Part shown: one piece after another, positions 33,320 through 44,569 of the stretch
Position numbering within the stretch: the first letter of the stretch is position 1
Layout of the letters: every line of letters begins with the position of its first letter
From: Pararge aegeria
Taxonomy: Eukaryota > Arthropoda > Insecta > Lepidoptera > Nymphalidae
DNA: 64,000 nucleotides
Direction: 5' to 3'
NCBI RefSeq assembly: GCF_905163445.1
Contig: NC_053196.1
Span: forward strand, 10,999,501-11,063,500
Program-made: the position numbers and the translations under genes
The notes under the pieces: generated by a model
What the model was told of the DNA's origin: nothing
Seen by the model: the letters and a program-made list of their open reading frames with translations, nothing else
Databases searched by the model: none

Positions 33320-33430
33320 TTACTTCTCCTATTCCATGTTCCCGTGCTTGGACACGTTCAGCATATCCCTTTTCAGGAGATATAATCGGGGGATATTCTT
33401 TTTGTCTCCTGCCCTGCAGTATTAAATTAT
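33320..33430. repeat. MITE G-like remnant
   Basis: ggggatattctttttgtctc followed by ctgccctgcag resembles the MITE G right end. The rest is diverged. Confidence 0.4.
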
Positions 33431-33626
33431 GTTTGCGGAAAATTAACAAAGCGGGCGAGTTTTCGACACAATAAATATTGTGTCCAAAAAAAAGTGCAGT
33501 CTCGTTGTTACCGCTAATGCTTATGACTAAAGTTACATTAGGTTAGGTAAGAACTTAACTTCCGCTTACAATTCCTCATGAATAAACTTTTTTCTAGTTC
33601 ACTTAGGTACTTATTACTAAAAAGGT

Positions 33627-33680
33627 TTATGACGATATCCTTGGCGCAGCGGTTCAATTTGTAACCTATGAAACTAAGTT
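33627..33680 (+). repeat. SINE-A head remnant
   Basis: gacgatatccttggcgcagc followed by ggttcaatttgtaacc is an A-box-like start. No body follows. Confidence 0.4.
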
Positions 33681-33924
33681 TAGGTTTTAAAATCATAAGC
33701 ATTTACCCTACTGAGAGAGCCGGTCGGAAATAATGAGAAAAAGTTTTTGAAAAATACTGTATTACGCCATGTGGCATACCTCTAACTTCTTGTGAAAGTT
33801 TTTTAACGTCTTTTCCTTGGAACGGCTACAGAATCGGGTCAGCCGTTGTTATTAGCCCCTCGAACCGAAAAAAGAGGGTGTCATTGCGGTTCTGATATCG
33901 TTTTAATATTCATTAAGAAAATTA

Positions 33925-34195
33925 ACCATCATCATCATTATTAACAATTCTTTATTTTAAATAAATAAATAAATAAAAAAAAAAATCATTGTCAGAAGGG
34001 TTGACCCCGTAGTCCACAACGCTGGCCGGGTGCGTGTTTGGTCGACCGTGGGGCAGGTTTTCTCACAAAGCTTTTTTTCGCTGTTAAAGCAAGTGATACC
34101 TATTTAATAGCTCAATTTGAAACGCACATAGCTCTTGAAAAGTTACAGGATCGAACTCCGTCCCCCCCGAAAGTAACCACTAGACGTAAACGCTT
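33925..34195 (-). mobile_element. SINE-C, degenerate, with A-rich expansion
   Basis: accatcatcatcattattaa start, an (aaat)n/A-run at 33956-33985, then gaccccgtagtccacaacgc, gttaaagcaagtgatacct, and head pieces ggatcgaactccgtcccc and gaaagtaaccactag. Confidence 0.6.
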
Positions 34196-34352
34196 CATGA
34201 ATTAAATTATTCAAAATCAAAGAAAGACTATTTAATTATTTTTATTTGTAAATGTACCTACTTATGTGTACCAATTAATGAGTGGTTATTTGAGTTAGAA
34301 TTAAAATTAAAGTAATTATCTTTTATTAAAATGTGTAGATACTTATTGTAAA

Positions 34353-34642
34353 CTAGCTGTTGCCCGCGACTTCGTCTGCGTTTGATTTTGTTTTTAAAGT
34401 ATTCAGTATCGCTAAGCCTTAAATGAGTATAGTTGTATATACATATAACATGTGACTGTCAATTAATTATAGACAAATAATTTGCAATAAAATAAAATTG
34501 TGACTATAATTAAAGATCTAAGCTATCCTATCTCTTAAGTTGGACCAGACTGCTCACGGTGTGCCAATTTAATTTAAAATTTCAGTAGTTTAGGAGTCCA
34601 TCGCGGACAAACATCGTGACAGGAGATATATATATATTAAGA
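34353..34642 (-). mobile_element. Helitron, intact end signals (290 bp)
   Basis: The - strand 5' end TCTTAATATATATATATCTC is preceded by A. The 3' end is CTAG (34353-34356) followed by T. The 3' region (gcgggcaacag; cgcagacgaagtcgcggg) is shared with Hel-3. The 5' region (tgtttgtccgcgatggactc) is of another type, so this may be a recombinant Helitron. Confidence 0.75.
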
Positions 34643-34919
34643 TAAAACATATACAATATTTGAACAGATTAATAATCAACAATATACATAGCTTTTTGAA
34701 GTTGGTGGGTAATTTGTACTTATGAAAAGTAATTTTAAAGTAGGTAGCTACCTAGTGTATGCAAGGACGTTTATTTGCAAGACGTTTGTTTGCATTAACC
34801 TCGGATTAGTTCTCACTAACTAACTACCTCTTGCCCAATTTGGATTTGCCTTTCTCCCGTAATTCAGGCAACTAGCTTGTAGCGTTGAAGAAAAACATCG
34901 TAAAAGATAACTCAACACT

Positions 34920-34995
34920 TAACAGTTTCTAGCCTGCCCAAGAACTTGACTCTAAGACCTCGGGATCCGTAGTCAAACATAACCGCTAGTCTGAC
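34920..34995 (-). repeat. tRNA-like SINE head remnant
   Basis: The - strand has agactagcggttatgtttga, then ggatcccgaggtcttagagt and caagttc, in tRNA-like order but diverged. Confidence 0.35.
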
Positions 34996-35571
34996 GATTG
35001 AGTAGTATATATACTTGTAAATAATCCAGATTTTCTATTCAGTACTTAGGTATTTACGTTTTAAATATCCAAAGATCTGAATATCACTTTGTATAAAAAG
35101 TTCTCATGTATTACTCATATTTACTTCCTTATTATCTAAGTATAATATCATTATATAAATAAATAAAATAGACCATATAAATAACAGAATAACTTGTATA
35201 GAAATAACATCCTTGTATATTTATCTTATAGATTTATAGATTTATTGTCTAGACAAAATATTTTAGCTGCATAATTCAGTTTGAAGTTTTATAGTTTTTA
35301 TATCTAAGCATTACGTTTTGTATTTAGTAATCTACATAGGTTTTAAAAACTAATAGATTTAATTACCTTTTTTTATAAAAGTATGCCATATACCAGAAAT
35401 GTTAACACAATATTAAAAAAAAGATCGTATCAACTTACAACTTTGGTAACGCAATAACTTTTGTAACATTGGATTAACAAGGCCGAAACTGCATACCTAG
35501 GTAGTTATTGTAAGTAGATGCATATAGGTACTAGGTGTTAAGTTTTAAATAAACTGCGACGTTGTCATTAT
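34996..35571. other. AT-rich spacer
   Basis: Nothing recognised. Confidence 0.45.
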
Positions 35572-35780
35572 TTTGTCTGGTGGGCTTAAAGGCTGTGGCT
35601 AGATACCACCCTACCGACAAAGACGTGCCGCAAAGCGATTTAGCGTTCCGATACGATGTCGCGTAGAAACCAATTAGGGTATGGGTTTTATATAGCCATA
35701 CCCCCTTATAGGTCACTCCGTTACCATCTAAAACAGCATCGCTACTCGATTGCAGTCGGGTGCTAACTTGTAGTGAAAAA
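35572..35780 (+). mobile_element. SINE-A, headless
   Basis: gtctggtgggcttaaaggct, taccaccctaccgacaaaga, gatttagcgttcc, a small internal stem ggtatggg/ccatacc, and the tail cgattgcagtcgggtgctaa. Confidence 0.75.
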
Positions 35781-35857
35781 CAAGTTATAGCGCGTTTGAG
35801 TAGGGCGGCGCGTCGCGGTGGGTCCGGGTGTAATCAACAGATAATAAGAATTCTATA

Positions 35858-35935
35858 GGCCCTCCATCTTAGGCTGTATCATCACTTACCATCAGTTGTG
35901 ATTGCAGTCAACTGCTAGTCTATAAATATGTACCT
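35858..35935 (+). repeat. SINE-A tail remnant
   Basis: ctgtatcatcacttaccatc followed by agttgtgattgcagtcaact. Only the last 70 bp or so of the family. Confidence 0.6.
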
Positions 35936-36639
35936 ACTAGCTGACATAATGCAGTCTTAGTAGAATGATTTTGCGTTTAGAGTGTAAATGTGTGCCAACG
36001 ACATATTATGCTGCCATTAAAATGATAAAACTAAACTTTAAGCCAATGGCTGCAGTGAAAGCAGAGAAAGCATAAAAAAGGACGGTACAAGAAATACCCA
36101 AATTACCGGTCAACGGTACCGGCATCTAGACGGAACAGGTTTTTGACATGCTATGTTTGTATATTCTCTGAATTTATAACCTTGAATAAGTATTGCATTG
36201 TCTACTTAAAGAATACTTTGGGCTTCGACCATGAGTATTAAAACAGTAGGTACTGAAGTCATATTTATTTCGTGTTAGTGTTTACCTAATCCTCTATTAA
36301 AAAAAATGTTTCTTCGTATTTGATGCGCTTCCGAACCACCTAATTCCGATAAAACTTTGTCAACATATAAGGTTAGAGGCATAGTATTTATTCAGGAAAA
36401 AACTGAAGACTTAGCTTGTAGAGCAGGCTTTCTAAAGTTATAAAAGTATAAGTATATAGTTATAAACTCGCCGAGCTATGTCGGTGACTCTAGTTCTTCT
36501 TATAAATAAAATCTTTTAATTATAGACTAAGTCCTTTTTCTTCGCTGGATAATGCAATTGACAAGTCGCAGGTCTGTCGACCGTCCCAAACGTGCCAAAA
36601 ATTATGGGCAGATCATTGAACAATTTATCTTATCTTATA
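35936..36639. other. Spacer
   Basis: Nothing recognised. Confidence 0.4.
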
Positions 36640-36845
36640 TCTTAAAACGAGCAATTCTTGTATGTATATAATTGGAATCTCGGAATCGGCTCCAACGATT
36701 TTCATGAAATTTAGTATTCGGGGCGGGGTTTCGGGGGCGATAAATCGATCAGGCTAGGATTAGATTCTTTTTTAGAAAATCTAATTTTATTCGTGTTTTC
36801 CGGTAATAACCGATTTGCTGTAGACGAATTGCACGGGTCAGCTAG
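36640..36845 (+). mobile_element. Helitron, intact end signals (206 bp)
   Basis: The 5' end TCTTAAAACGAGCAATTCTT is preceded by A (36639). The 3' end gacgaattgcacgggtcag runs into CTAG (36842-36845), followed by T. The 3' hairpin is weak. No ORF; non-autonomous. Confidence 0.75.
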
Positions 36846-37078
36846 TTATTCTTTATTAACTATGATAGGTATCCTAACTATGGAAACTGGTAGATATCAC
36901 TGCATCTCAACATTGCCTGCTGCCTTAATGGCCTTGATATTTTATTTTGTATTTGCGACCAATCAAAATGAAATTCATGAAGTATTTCAGTGCTTAAAGG
37001 AGTAAAAATATTGTTTCTTCTTACACCATTTTTCATATATTGTGTAGATTGAGGGTTCAAATTAATTATAAGTGCAAT

Positions 37079-37348
37079 GACGGCCGAGTGGCGCAGTGGG
37101 CAGCGACCCTGCTTTCTGAGTCCAAGGCCGTGGGTTCGGTTCCCACAACTGGAAAATGTTTGTGTGATGAACACGAATGTTTTTCAGTGTCTGGGTGTTT
37201 ATCTGTATATTATAAGTATGTATGTGTATTATATTCATAAAAAAAATATTCATCAGCTAACTTAGTAACCATTACACAAGCTACGCTTACTTTGGGGCTA
37301 GATGGCGAAGTGTGTATTGTCGTAGTATTTTTTATTTATTTTATTTAA
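37079..37348 (+). mobile_element. SINE-B, full length
   Basis: Head gacggccgagtggcgcagtg (A box), B box gggttcggttccc with one change, aaaatgtttgtgtgatgaac, gtttatctgtatattataag, the AT-rich spacer, acttactttggggctagatg and a tattta-rich 3' end. A good reference copy. Confidence 0.9.
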
Positions 37349-37979
37349 TGATCAGCCGATAAATTTTGTATGGAAAGGCCGGCCGGTTATAGCCGCCAAA
37401 ACGCTAAAGCAACGTGCTTTAGCCCTTCGAACGAACAAAATATGTAACCTTTTACAAATGATACTTAGTTCACCTAGTTTAACTATTTTTATTTATTTAT
37501 TAGCTTCTCGAGGGAAACAAACAGTAGGTATTATTACACATAAGAGTAATGCCATATTTTTTTATCACATTAACCAGTGAAGTTTTCACAACTTAGATTA
37601 AAGATAGTAGCAGTGTTACTATAAATGCCTACTATTTTATAGGTTATGTTAAGCAATTTCCAAGCTTTAAATAAAACCTGGGACCTCAATCACATTCTAA
37701 ACGAAACACGAAACTCGTGACGTAAAGATTTATAGTACTTGTTGTTAGATGAGGTGTCAAAATTTACGCTACAAAACGCATTACGTGTGCAGAAGAGATT
37801 GCATTGCCATTATGGCTCAGCGTCTCAGCGTCTGATGTCACTTGTATACAATATGTAAATGAAAACGGAAATATTTCTTCAAAGGTTAGTTAGAGGTACA
37901 TTATATACTGTCTCGAGAATTATCAGTAAAACCGAAGATAAAGCCCTAATGTCATAAGCAAAATTAAAATCATGTGTAT
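37349..37979. other. Spacer
   Basis: Nothing recognised. Confidence 0.4.
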
Positions 37980-38262
37980 CAAAGTCAAAGTCAAAGTCAA
38001 AAATATCTTTATTCAAGGTGGCACTTTTGATGCGTACATAAGAATTACACGGTAGTTAGATGATGGCGATAACCACATTCGTAAACTTAAAACTAAACCT
38101 ACGAGGGTTAAAAACGCGTCCTGGGCTAAGAAGAAGCCCACAACAAACTTAGCCGGGTGTTTTTTTTTTGTTATCACCATGCCACAATGTCATTTAAAAT
38201 TATTATAAGAGCAAGCTGGTTAGAGCAATAAATCAAACCCAAGCTTTTTTATCGATTACCAC
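37980..38262 (-). mobile_element. LINE-A 3' tail
   Basis: Starts with caaagtcaaagtcaaagtca, a tandem terminus, then ggcacttttgatgcgtacat, cctacgagggttaaaaacgc, agcccacaacaaacttagcc and ttgttatcaccatgccac. 5'-truncated, no ORF left. Confidence 0.75.
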
Positions 38263-38268
38263 CTTATA

Positions 38269-38299
38269 CTACGTGACGCGCACCTAGCGCGTCACGTAG
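38269..38299. repeat. GC-rich perfect hairpin
   Basis: ctacgtgacgcgc (38269-38281) pairs with gcgcgtcacgtag (38287-38299) across accta. It sits between a LINE-A tail and repeat F. Confidence 0.9.
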
Positions 38300-38500
38300 C
38301 GTAGGTAGGTACTATGCGCATGTCGGTCTTTTAGCTTCACTAGGGTTGTCATAAGTAAACAATTAGAATGTTTTAAATTCGTTTGTGTGGAAAAATAAAT
38401 ATAATCTTGTTTTCATTTAATAGATTTACATGGTGATTCCTTATGAAATATACTTATGCGTCCTTCATCAATATTTCGTAATTCGGTTACACGCTGTACT
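38277..38500 (+). repeat. Dispersed repeat F, copy 2
   Basis: cacgtagcgtaggtaggtac, tatgcgcatgtcggtctttt, agggttgtcataagtaaaca and gtttgtgtggaaaaataaat correspond to 26013-26260. Confidence 0.6.
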
Positions 38501-38693
38501 TTTGTTTTACTTACACTTACTTTTTTTGTTTTACTAACACACGGAGTTAACGTTCCAAAAATGCTTATAAAGTACTAGTGACCCGCTCAGGCTTAGTATG
38601 GGTATAAATTAGGAAAAATTGTGAAGTTATCTACCTATCATGAATACTGTTCGGTGACTTGATGGTGACAGCGTAAAATATTATTATTTTCTA

Positions 38694-39086
38694 TCTTTCT
38701 ATATATATATAAAAGAGAAAGTGTGTGGGTGTGTGTGTTCCGTATACACTCCGAAACGGCTGGACCGATTTCAATGAAACTTTCAGGGAATCTCCGGATT
38801 GACCAGGCGAGTAATCCTGTAAAGTTTGGTGACGATCGAAGCACTCCTATTTTTGAAATGTCAAACTGTCAAATACATCTTTTATTTACTATGATGATAT
38901 TCTATTGTTGGGTGTAGATAATGATTTTCACCCGCTCGAGAAGAGAATAGAAGAGAATGAATACGGAGGAAATAAATGATTTATTTAATTTTTATGAGAC
39001 TTAAATTAAAAATTTAATGAAGTAAGTTTATTGTTTAAATAAAATAAAGCAAAATCTAGCCCGGCGAAGCGGGCTGGGTACGCTAG
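38694..39086 (+). mobile_element. Hel-1 Helitron, intact ends (copy 2, 393 bp)
   Basis: TCTTTCTATATATATATAAA preceded by A (38693). 3' hairpin agcccg-gcgaag-cgggct (39058-39075), then gggtacg and CTAG (39083-39086) followed by T. Aligns along its length with 11403-11791, with a few small indels. Confidence 0.9.
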
Positions 39087-40199
39087 TTTAAAATTAAACT
39101 ATAACAGGCTTTATGAAACTTATAAACTACCTGAGAATTATCAAGCTATGGTGAAAACCGCATCAAAATCCGTATCGTGGTTTATTGGGAGTTAATAAAC
39201 GCCAGAAAGCGACTTTGTTTTATCCTAATGTACAGAAGCCTACTTTAAATAATTAAACAAAGCGTCTACGCCGGTGAAGCCAAAGTCCATTTTCTACCTG
39301 TTACAGTCCATTTTTTTTCACATTTTATAATATTTTTATCGAAATAAATTAATATAAGAAATGTTATATTAATTATATATATATATCATAATTAATATAT
39401 CTAATTAAGAATGTTACCTCTAAGTATAATATGCAAATATAAACATTAACTTTTGCTGTTTGACATTGGGATTGCTATAATATTTGCAGTATGCAATTAG
39501 TTTTAAAATTCATCATATTAGTTTTGGTATAAGTTGAAAATTATAAATTTATTTGCCTTTAAAATCATCGAAATAATTCTTATCAATCAACGAGTTTTAG
39601 TGATTTCATCATCGTACCAAAATAGTAACTCGAAGTGTCCGCTTTATGTATAAACAATCATGAAGACCCATTTAGAAGTTCCGATTATTATTACTAAATA
39701 CCTATTCAAGGTCATCGTTGTAACCCACCATCCCAGATTCAGAGCACCGTGGTGGGCTACATATGTTTCTGCTATGAGAATATTGGCACTTTCCAATGTC
39801 TACTTTGAGACATAAATAATCTGGATACTACAATAATCAATTCCTATTGAAAATTATAATAAACTTTATCTGATTCTTTTGAGTTTTCGACTACGGATAA
39901 TTTACTACTTACTGCCGGTTGCGTAACTATGCTTTCCATGTGACTTCTATTCGATTATCACTGAATGTATATGAAAATAAATAATCCAGACAAACACCTA
40001 ATATAAACGTACAAATAGTTTTAAACAACCTGGTAACAATGCTATGAATGAAATCCATTGCGGGAATGGGTTTTTGCTTTCAAGCCATGATACCGAAGGT
40101 ATTATTAGATTTACCTTTTAAGATCGAACAATATATTTAAACACTAACCAATCGTGGTTACTACGATGAGACGATAATGGATGAATTCGTTAGCGACAA
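39087..40199. other. AT-rich DNA with one transposon remnant
   Basis: About 39145-39230 (accgcatcaaaatccgtatc, gaaagcgactttgttttatc) resembles an old lepidopteran repeat. The rest is unassigned. Confidence 0.4.
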
Positions 40200-40440
40200 A
40201 GCTGCTTTGAAGCAGGCCACTCCGCTCTCATCTCTCACAAAACAGAAATATTGTAAAGGTTTGTTAAACTATAAAATGATTTTGGAAAAGAGCAATCTGT
40301 TGAGTTTCTTGTCAGCAAAGACTCAGTGAAATCTGCCTTCCGAACCGGTAGAGTCACTACAAACAGACTGACTTGACCTTTCGAAAGTGCTTATAAACTA
40401 GGCATGCTTGAATTTTTATTTTATTTTATTGTATTTATAA
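40200..40440 (+). mobile_element. LINE-B 3' region
   Basis: gcatctgttgagtttcttgt-type block, ctgccttccgaaccggtaga, cagactgacttgaccttt, aagtgcttataaactaggca and an attttatt-rich end. 5' limit approximate. Confidence 0.65.
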
Positions 40441-40494
40441 ATGTCCCCCTATTTGTGTGTTTGCAATATAGCGACGGAAGATCAGAATACAGTT

Positions 40495-40680
40495 GTCACC
40501 ACCCCTCCTCCTCCCCCATGCGACTAAGGGAATATAATTGATGACGTGCAGCAACGTACTCTGTGCTACCATCTATTGCCATCACCAATCCGCCTGCCCA
40601 GCGTGGTGATTATGGTCAAACCCTCTCATTTGGAGAGGCCTTTAGTCCAGCAGTGGACTGTTACATGATGACGATGAATG
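40495..40680 (+). mobile_element. Non-LTR 3' end (tail E)
   Basis: catgcgactaagggaatata, caatccgcctgcccagcgtg, ggagaggcctttagtccagc, agtggactgtt, then a gatgacgatga end. A typical lepidopteran LINE 3' terminus. The family is not resolved. Confidence 0.6.
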
Positions 40681-40727
40681 TCTATCGATAAAATATATCC
40701 ACATACGAGTCTAATATAATCATAATT

Positions 40728-41005
40728 ATCTACCCAGTACCGGGCCACTACGGCACGGGTTTCCACTCAGTATGAACCCTTCCTAAGCCATAGTCCACAT
40801 GACGTGCTGATTTGTAGACTTCACACGCCTTTGAGAGCTTTATGCTGAAATCTTAGACATCCAAGTTTCTTCATCACGTATCTCTATTCTCTTCACCGTT
40901 AAAGCGAGTTATATTTCTCCGAGAAGTAGGAGGTGCTTGCCGGGCATCGATCTCGGTCTCCCCGAATGTGATGAAGTCTAACCCGTTAGGCTATCACCGG
41001 TTCAA
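40728..41005 (-). mobile_element. SINE-C, diverged full-length copy
   Basis: ccgggccactacggcacggg, gacttcacacgcctttgaga, ccgttaaagcgagttat, and the - strand head ccggtgatagcctaacgggt. Many substitutions; an old copy. Confidence 0.65.
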
Positions 41006-41642
41006 ATTTAAGTTTAAGTACTTACTGAATTAGTAATAATAATAATAAAGATATTATCTTTAGTTAATTAAAAAAAATACGTATTCATTTCATCAGTGTG
41101 AAGCAATATCTTAATTCAACATTGTATTATTCATTAATTAATTATTATAATATTCAAAAAATATACATTTTTTTTACCACCATCCCCGCTTCAATTATAA
41201 GTTTATTTATTTATTGGCTCTAATAGATTTTACATAAATAATAATAATATACCTAATAATATATATTATACATTACACAGAGTATGCAAAACAATTTAAA
41301 GGTAACCACTATATGCTAATTTCACTTATGAACTAATAATTTTAAAAAGTGAGTCAATAAAAGAGAAAAAAAACAACAACAACAAAAGCCGAAACAGAAT
41401 AAGTTAAGTACTCAAATAACATTCGAGATGCCAACTAACGTGATAAAACCTCTTGAGTAAAAAGCATGAAGCCTAGCCTCATACCTACCACCTACTTAAC
41501 TACAAACAGCGTTAAATTAGAATGCTGAGCAAACTCAGCGGAGTATGAATATTCAGTTTTGTAGTCGTGAACAAAATGGATGATATCATCCTATTATTCT
41601 GTCATTATTAACATGTAGGTAAATATGCTTTAATTGTGGGCA
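41006..41642. other. AT-rich DNA, possible LINE tail at 41190-41470
   Basis: Contains a tttatttatttattggctct start and an A-rich aacaacaacaac run, as in - strand LINE tails. The family is not recognised. Confidence 0.35.
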
Positions 41643-41700
41643 CTTATTTATTTATACTCTTTATTTGCACACAAATAAAAATCCAATATAGCATTACGTT
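41643..41700 (-). repeat. LINE-C tail end
   Basis: atttatttatactctttatt followed by tgcacacaaataaaaatcc. Only the terminal part. Confidence 0.45.
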
Positions 41701-42087
41701 ACGACTAACGAAGCTTCTTTAAAGCTGGTAACAGGCTAGTCTCCAATATTTTGATAGTAGATCACAAAACCGATACATATATTATATCATATACCAAGAC
41801 CATCCTGATTTAGACGACCGCGACCCGCCAGGCGAATGTACTTCATCGTTTAATTTGTGTTAGGTACCTATATATATATAAATATTCTGTCGTGGAAAAA
41901 ATGCTATCTCACGGTCTTATTCGACTTCAAAATGCCTAACATACATGCATTCTTTCAAGATTTTGACATTTCTAAAACTGATCGCTTAAAACAGTATTTA
42001 ATTTTAGAATAAACTAAGTCTTTTTTAAATATTTAAACTTTTTACAAGGTACACTTCTAATATTATCTATATATAAAAAAAACAAAA
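41701..42087. other. Spacer
   Basis: Nothing recognised. Confidence 0.4.
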
Positions 42088-42200
42088 TTCATTTATTTCA
42101 AGTAGCGTTACTTTTGCACTTTTGAAACGTCAAGTAAGTCTGTCTGTACGGACTCTTCCACCGGTTCGGGAAGCAAATTCAACGAGAAGAGCCGGCAAGT
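42088..42200 (-). mobile_element. LINE-B 3' tail
   Basis: ttcatttatttcaagtagcg, cacttttgaaacgtcaagta, ccaccggttcgggaagcaaa and agccggcaagtaact. Confidence 0.7.
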
Positions 42201-42293
42201 AACTTAGTATTATACTACTTAACTCATATATAAATATATATTATTTATATTTTTTTAATTATTGATATATTTATTTTATGGGTATATGTATAT

Positions 42294-42625
42294 GACGGCC
42301 GATTGGCGCAGTGGGCAGCGACCCTGCTTTCTGAGCCAAGGCCGTGGGTTCGATTCGACGGCCGATTGGCGCAGTGGGCAGCGACCCTGCTTTCTGAGCC
42401 AAGGCCGTGGGTTCGATTCCCACAACTGGACAATGTTTGTGTGATGAACATGAATGTTTTTCAGTGTCTGGGTGTTTATCTATATATTATAAGTATTTAT
42501 GTATGTTATTAATATAATTATTCATCAGTCATCTTAGTACCCATAACACAAGCTACGCTTACTTTGGGGCTAGATGGCGATGTGTGTATTGTCGTAGTAT
42601 ATTTATTTATTTATTTATTTATGTA
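42294..42625 (+). mobile_element. SINE-B with tandemly duplicated tRNA-like head
   Basis: The 63-bp head unit (gacggccgattggcgcagtg ... gggttcgattc) is present twice, identically, at 42294-42356 and 42357-42419. Each unit has a full A box (tggcgcagtggg) and B box (ggttcgattc). A normal body follows: tgtttgtgtgatgaacatg, gtttatctatatattataag, acttactttggggctagatg and a (ttta)n end. The duplication is the only one of its kind here. Confidence 0.9.
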
Positions 42626-42649
42626 TATGTGCACCACCAAACTATTTTC

Positions 42650-42808
42650 TGTATTTGTTTTCTTCGCCTTTGGTGGCCTGGAAGAAATCGCTATGAAGCG
42701 ATAGGACCGCCTAATTGTATAGGTACGTTGTTTTGTTATACTTATCTTTTTTTATGTACTTTTGGTGGTGTGCAATAAAAGTATATACATTCATTCATTC
42801 ATTCATAC
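42650..42808 (+). mobile_element. LINE-C 3' tail
   Basis: gtggcctggaagaaatcgct, atgaagcgataggaccgcct, ggtgtgcaataaaagtatat and an (attc)n end. Confidence 0.7.
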
Positions 42809-42994
42809 TCAGTTGTTGCTCTGTTCCAAAATCAACAACTAAACTAATTACCGTACAAGTCCATAAATGCTGGCTGTATTTCCGCGCCGAACAGCCAGGC
42901 CGATTCTTCGCGCAAAAAATGAGCCAGCTCTTCTGCCACCTGATGAGGCGATCTACCAAAGTGTGATGTTTCGCAAGATTTTTTTTTGCACGTA

Positions 42995-43147
42995 GATATC
43001 ACGGCCCACGGCAAACGGATCAAATAACAGTTATGATAATATACCTTGCATGCCCTGTGAAGTATTTCTCGGTTTACGGCGATGGATTTCCACTTACCAT
43101 CAGGTGGCCGATCTGCTTGGTCCGCCAATCATTACCATAAAAAAAGT
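42995..43147 (+). repeat. Repeat D, partial
   Basis: ccttgcatgccctgtgaagt, gatggatttccacttaccat and caggtggccgatctgcttgg match the end of the copy at 62445-62735. A short A-run follows. Confidence 0.6.
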
Positions 43148-43680
43148 TAACCATGGCATTAAAAAAGTAGCATTTGTTACTTATGCACGGCTTGCGTTCT
43201 TATCTTTGTGAAATTTTACATAGAAAAAATTAATATCCTGGAAACTGATTTTCCTTGAATGAATTGCTCCTGAGGGATTAAAAAAACGAGACAAAAGCGA
43301 ACAAACCCGCAGGCAACGGCTAACTATTATAATTCTAAAACAAGATAGTTGAATAGTTATTTTATTCTAAAAGACATCATATCTTTATAATTCAACGACG
43401 AAAGCATTGAAGATATTTTAGCGTTCAGCTTCCTTATTGTCTAGAGTTGCATTGGTTAAAAGTAGGCCTTTTCATAATTCACTAAAATACCAATTTCATA
43501 ACAAGCTATGGATATGTTAATTTATTAGTATAATTAATAACTATTTTGACGTAAACATAATTACAATTTTTGTAACATTTAATAATGCCAGGTTATATGT
43601 AACAGTAGCACTTATAGAGGCATGATGAATAAATATAATAGGTTCCTTTCAGATAGGTACCTACTCATTTTTATACAAAA
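43148..43680. other. AT-rich spacer
   Basis: Nothing recognised. Confidence 0.45.
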
Positions 43681-44048
43681 CTAGCTGTCCCGCGCAACTT
43701 CGTCTGCATCAAATCGGTTATTATCGCTTATTATCGGATTTAACATCTTTTAGCATTACTATACCCTTAGTAACGTCTAAACGATAGGTCCAATTTGAAT
43801 AATTTAAAGAGAAATTATTATTTATTTGGATCTGATAGGAACGTCACCATCTTAAGATTGTACCCGTGTTTTGATTGACAAATTATAACAAAAAGCGGTT
43901 ATTGTGTCTTAACAGTTAGACATTTAGCCTCCCGGACTTTTTTGTAGGTAATAATGCTTACTTTATCCATGTCCATCCATCCATAAATGTAACCCATCCA
44001 CTCATACATCCATACTCACAAACTTTCGCATTTATAATATAAGTAGGA
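43681..44048 (-). mobile_element. Hel-3-type Helitron, intact end signals (368 bp)
   Basis: The - strand 5' end TCCTACTTATATTATAAATG is preceded by A. The 3' end is CTAG (43681-43684) followed by T, next to gcgcgggacag. The interior includes acccatccactcatacatcc. No ORF. Confidence 0.8.
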
Positions 44049-44149
44049 TGGTACGCTTGCATTCGATCGTTGTCCCAGATGCCTTGCGACTCGCTGTTAT
44101 CTATGATGAATTATCCTTTATCTGCGATAACATTTACCAGATCTTCATT

Positions 44150-44524
44150 AAAATTTAACAATACATGCTTGATAGTATACACTTTCAAATAAAAAAAGAA
44201 TTATTAAAATCGGTTCAAATTAAACGGAGCTATAAAGTAAAATTGATAAAAATGTTCATCTCATTTCCCAGGAGAAGCTTATTGTTTATCAGGCTAAAAA
44301 GTAGCCTATATGTTGACCCGGAATGTCAGCTACCACTATATCAAATTTTATTTAAATCCGTTCAGTAGTTTTCACGTGATGCCCGGACAGACAGACAGAC
44401 AGACAGACAGAAATAAAAATCTGTTTTGGACTCAGTATCGATTATAGAGCATCCCCGGTCAAAATTTTCAAAATATATTAAATGTACAAAAATCTTCCAG
44501 TTACAGTTTTATTATAAGTATAGA
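44150..44524 (-). mobile_element. Helitron-type element, 5' end intact, with (GACA)n
   Basis: The - strand 5' end TCTATACTTATAATAAAACT is preceded by A and followed by gtaactgg, a common lepidopteran Helitron-type start. Contains a (gaca)n microsatellite at about 44385-44410. No CTAG end found, so the 3' limit is approximate. Confidence 0.6.
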
Positions 44525-44569
44525 TTATAGACTTGCTGGCACGATAATTATTAAGAAGTGAAGTAGAAT

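Noticed and set aside
36793..37005. 70-codon frame on the + strand
   Set aside because: Spans the 3' terminus of a Helitron (36640-36845) and unrelated flank, so it is chance.
42294..42419. Tandem tRNA genes
   Set aside because: A and B boxes are present but the sequence cannot fold as a full cloverleaf and is followed by a SINE-B body seen in other copies.
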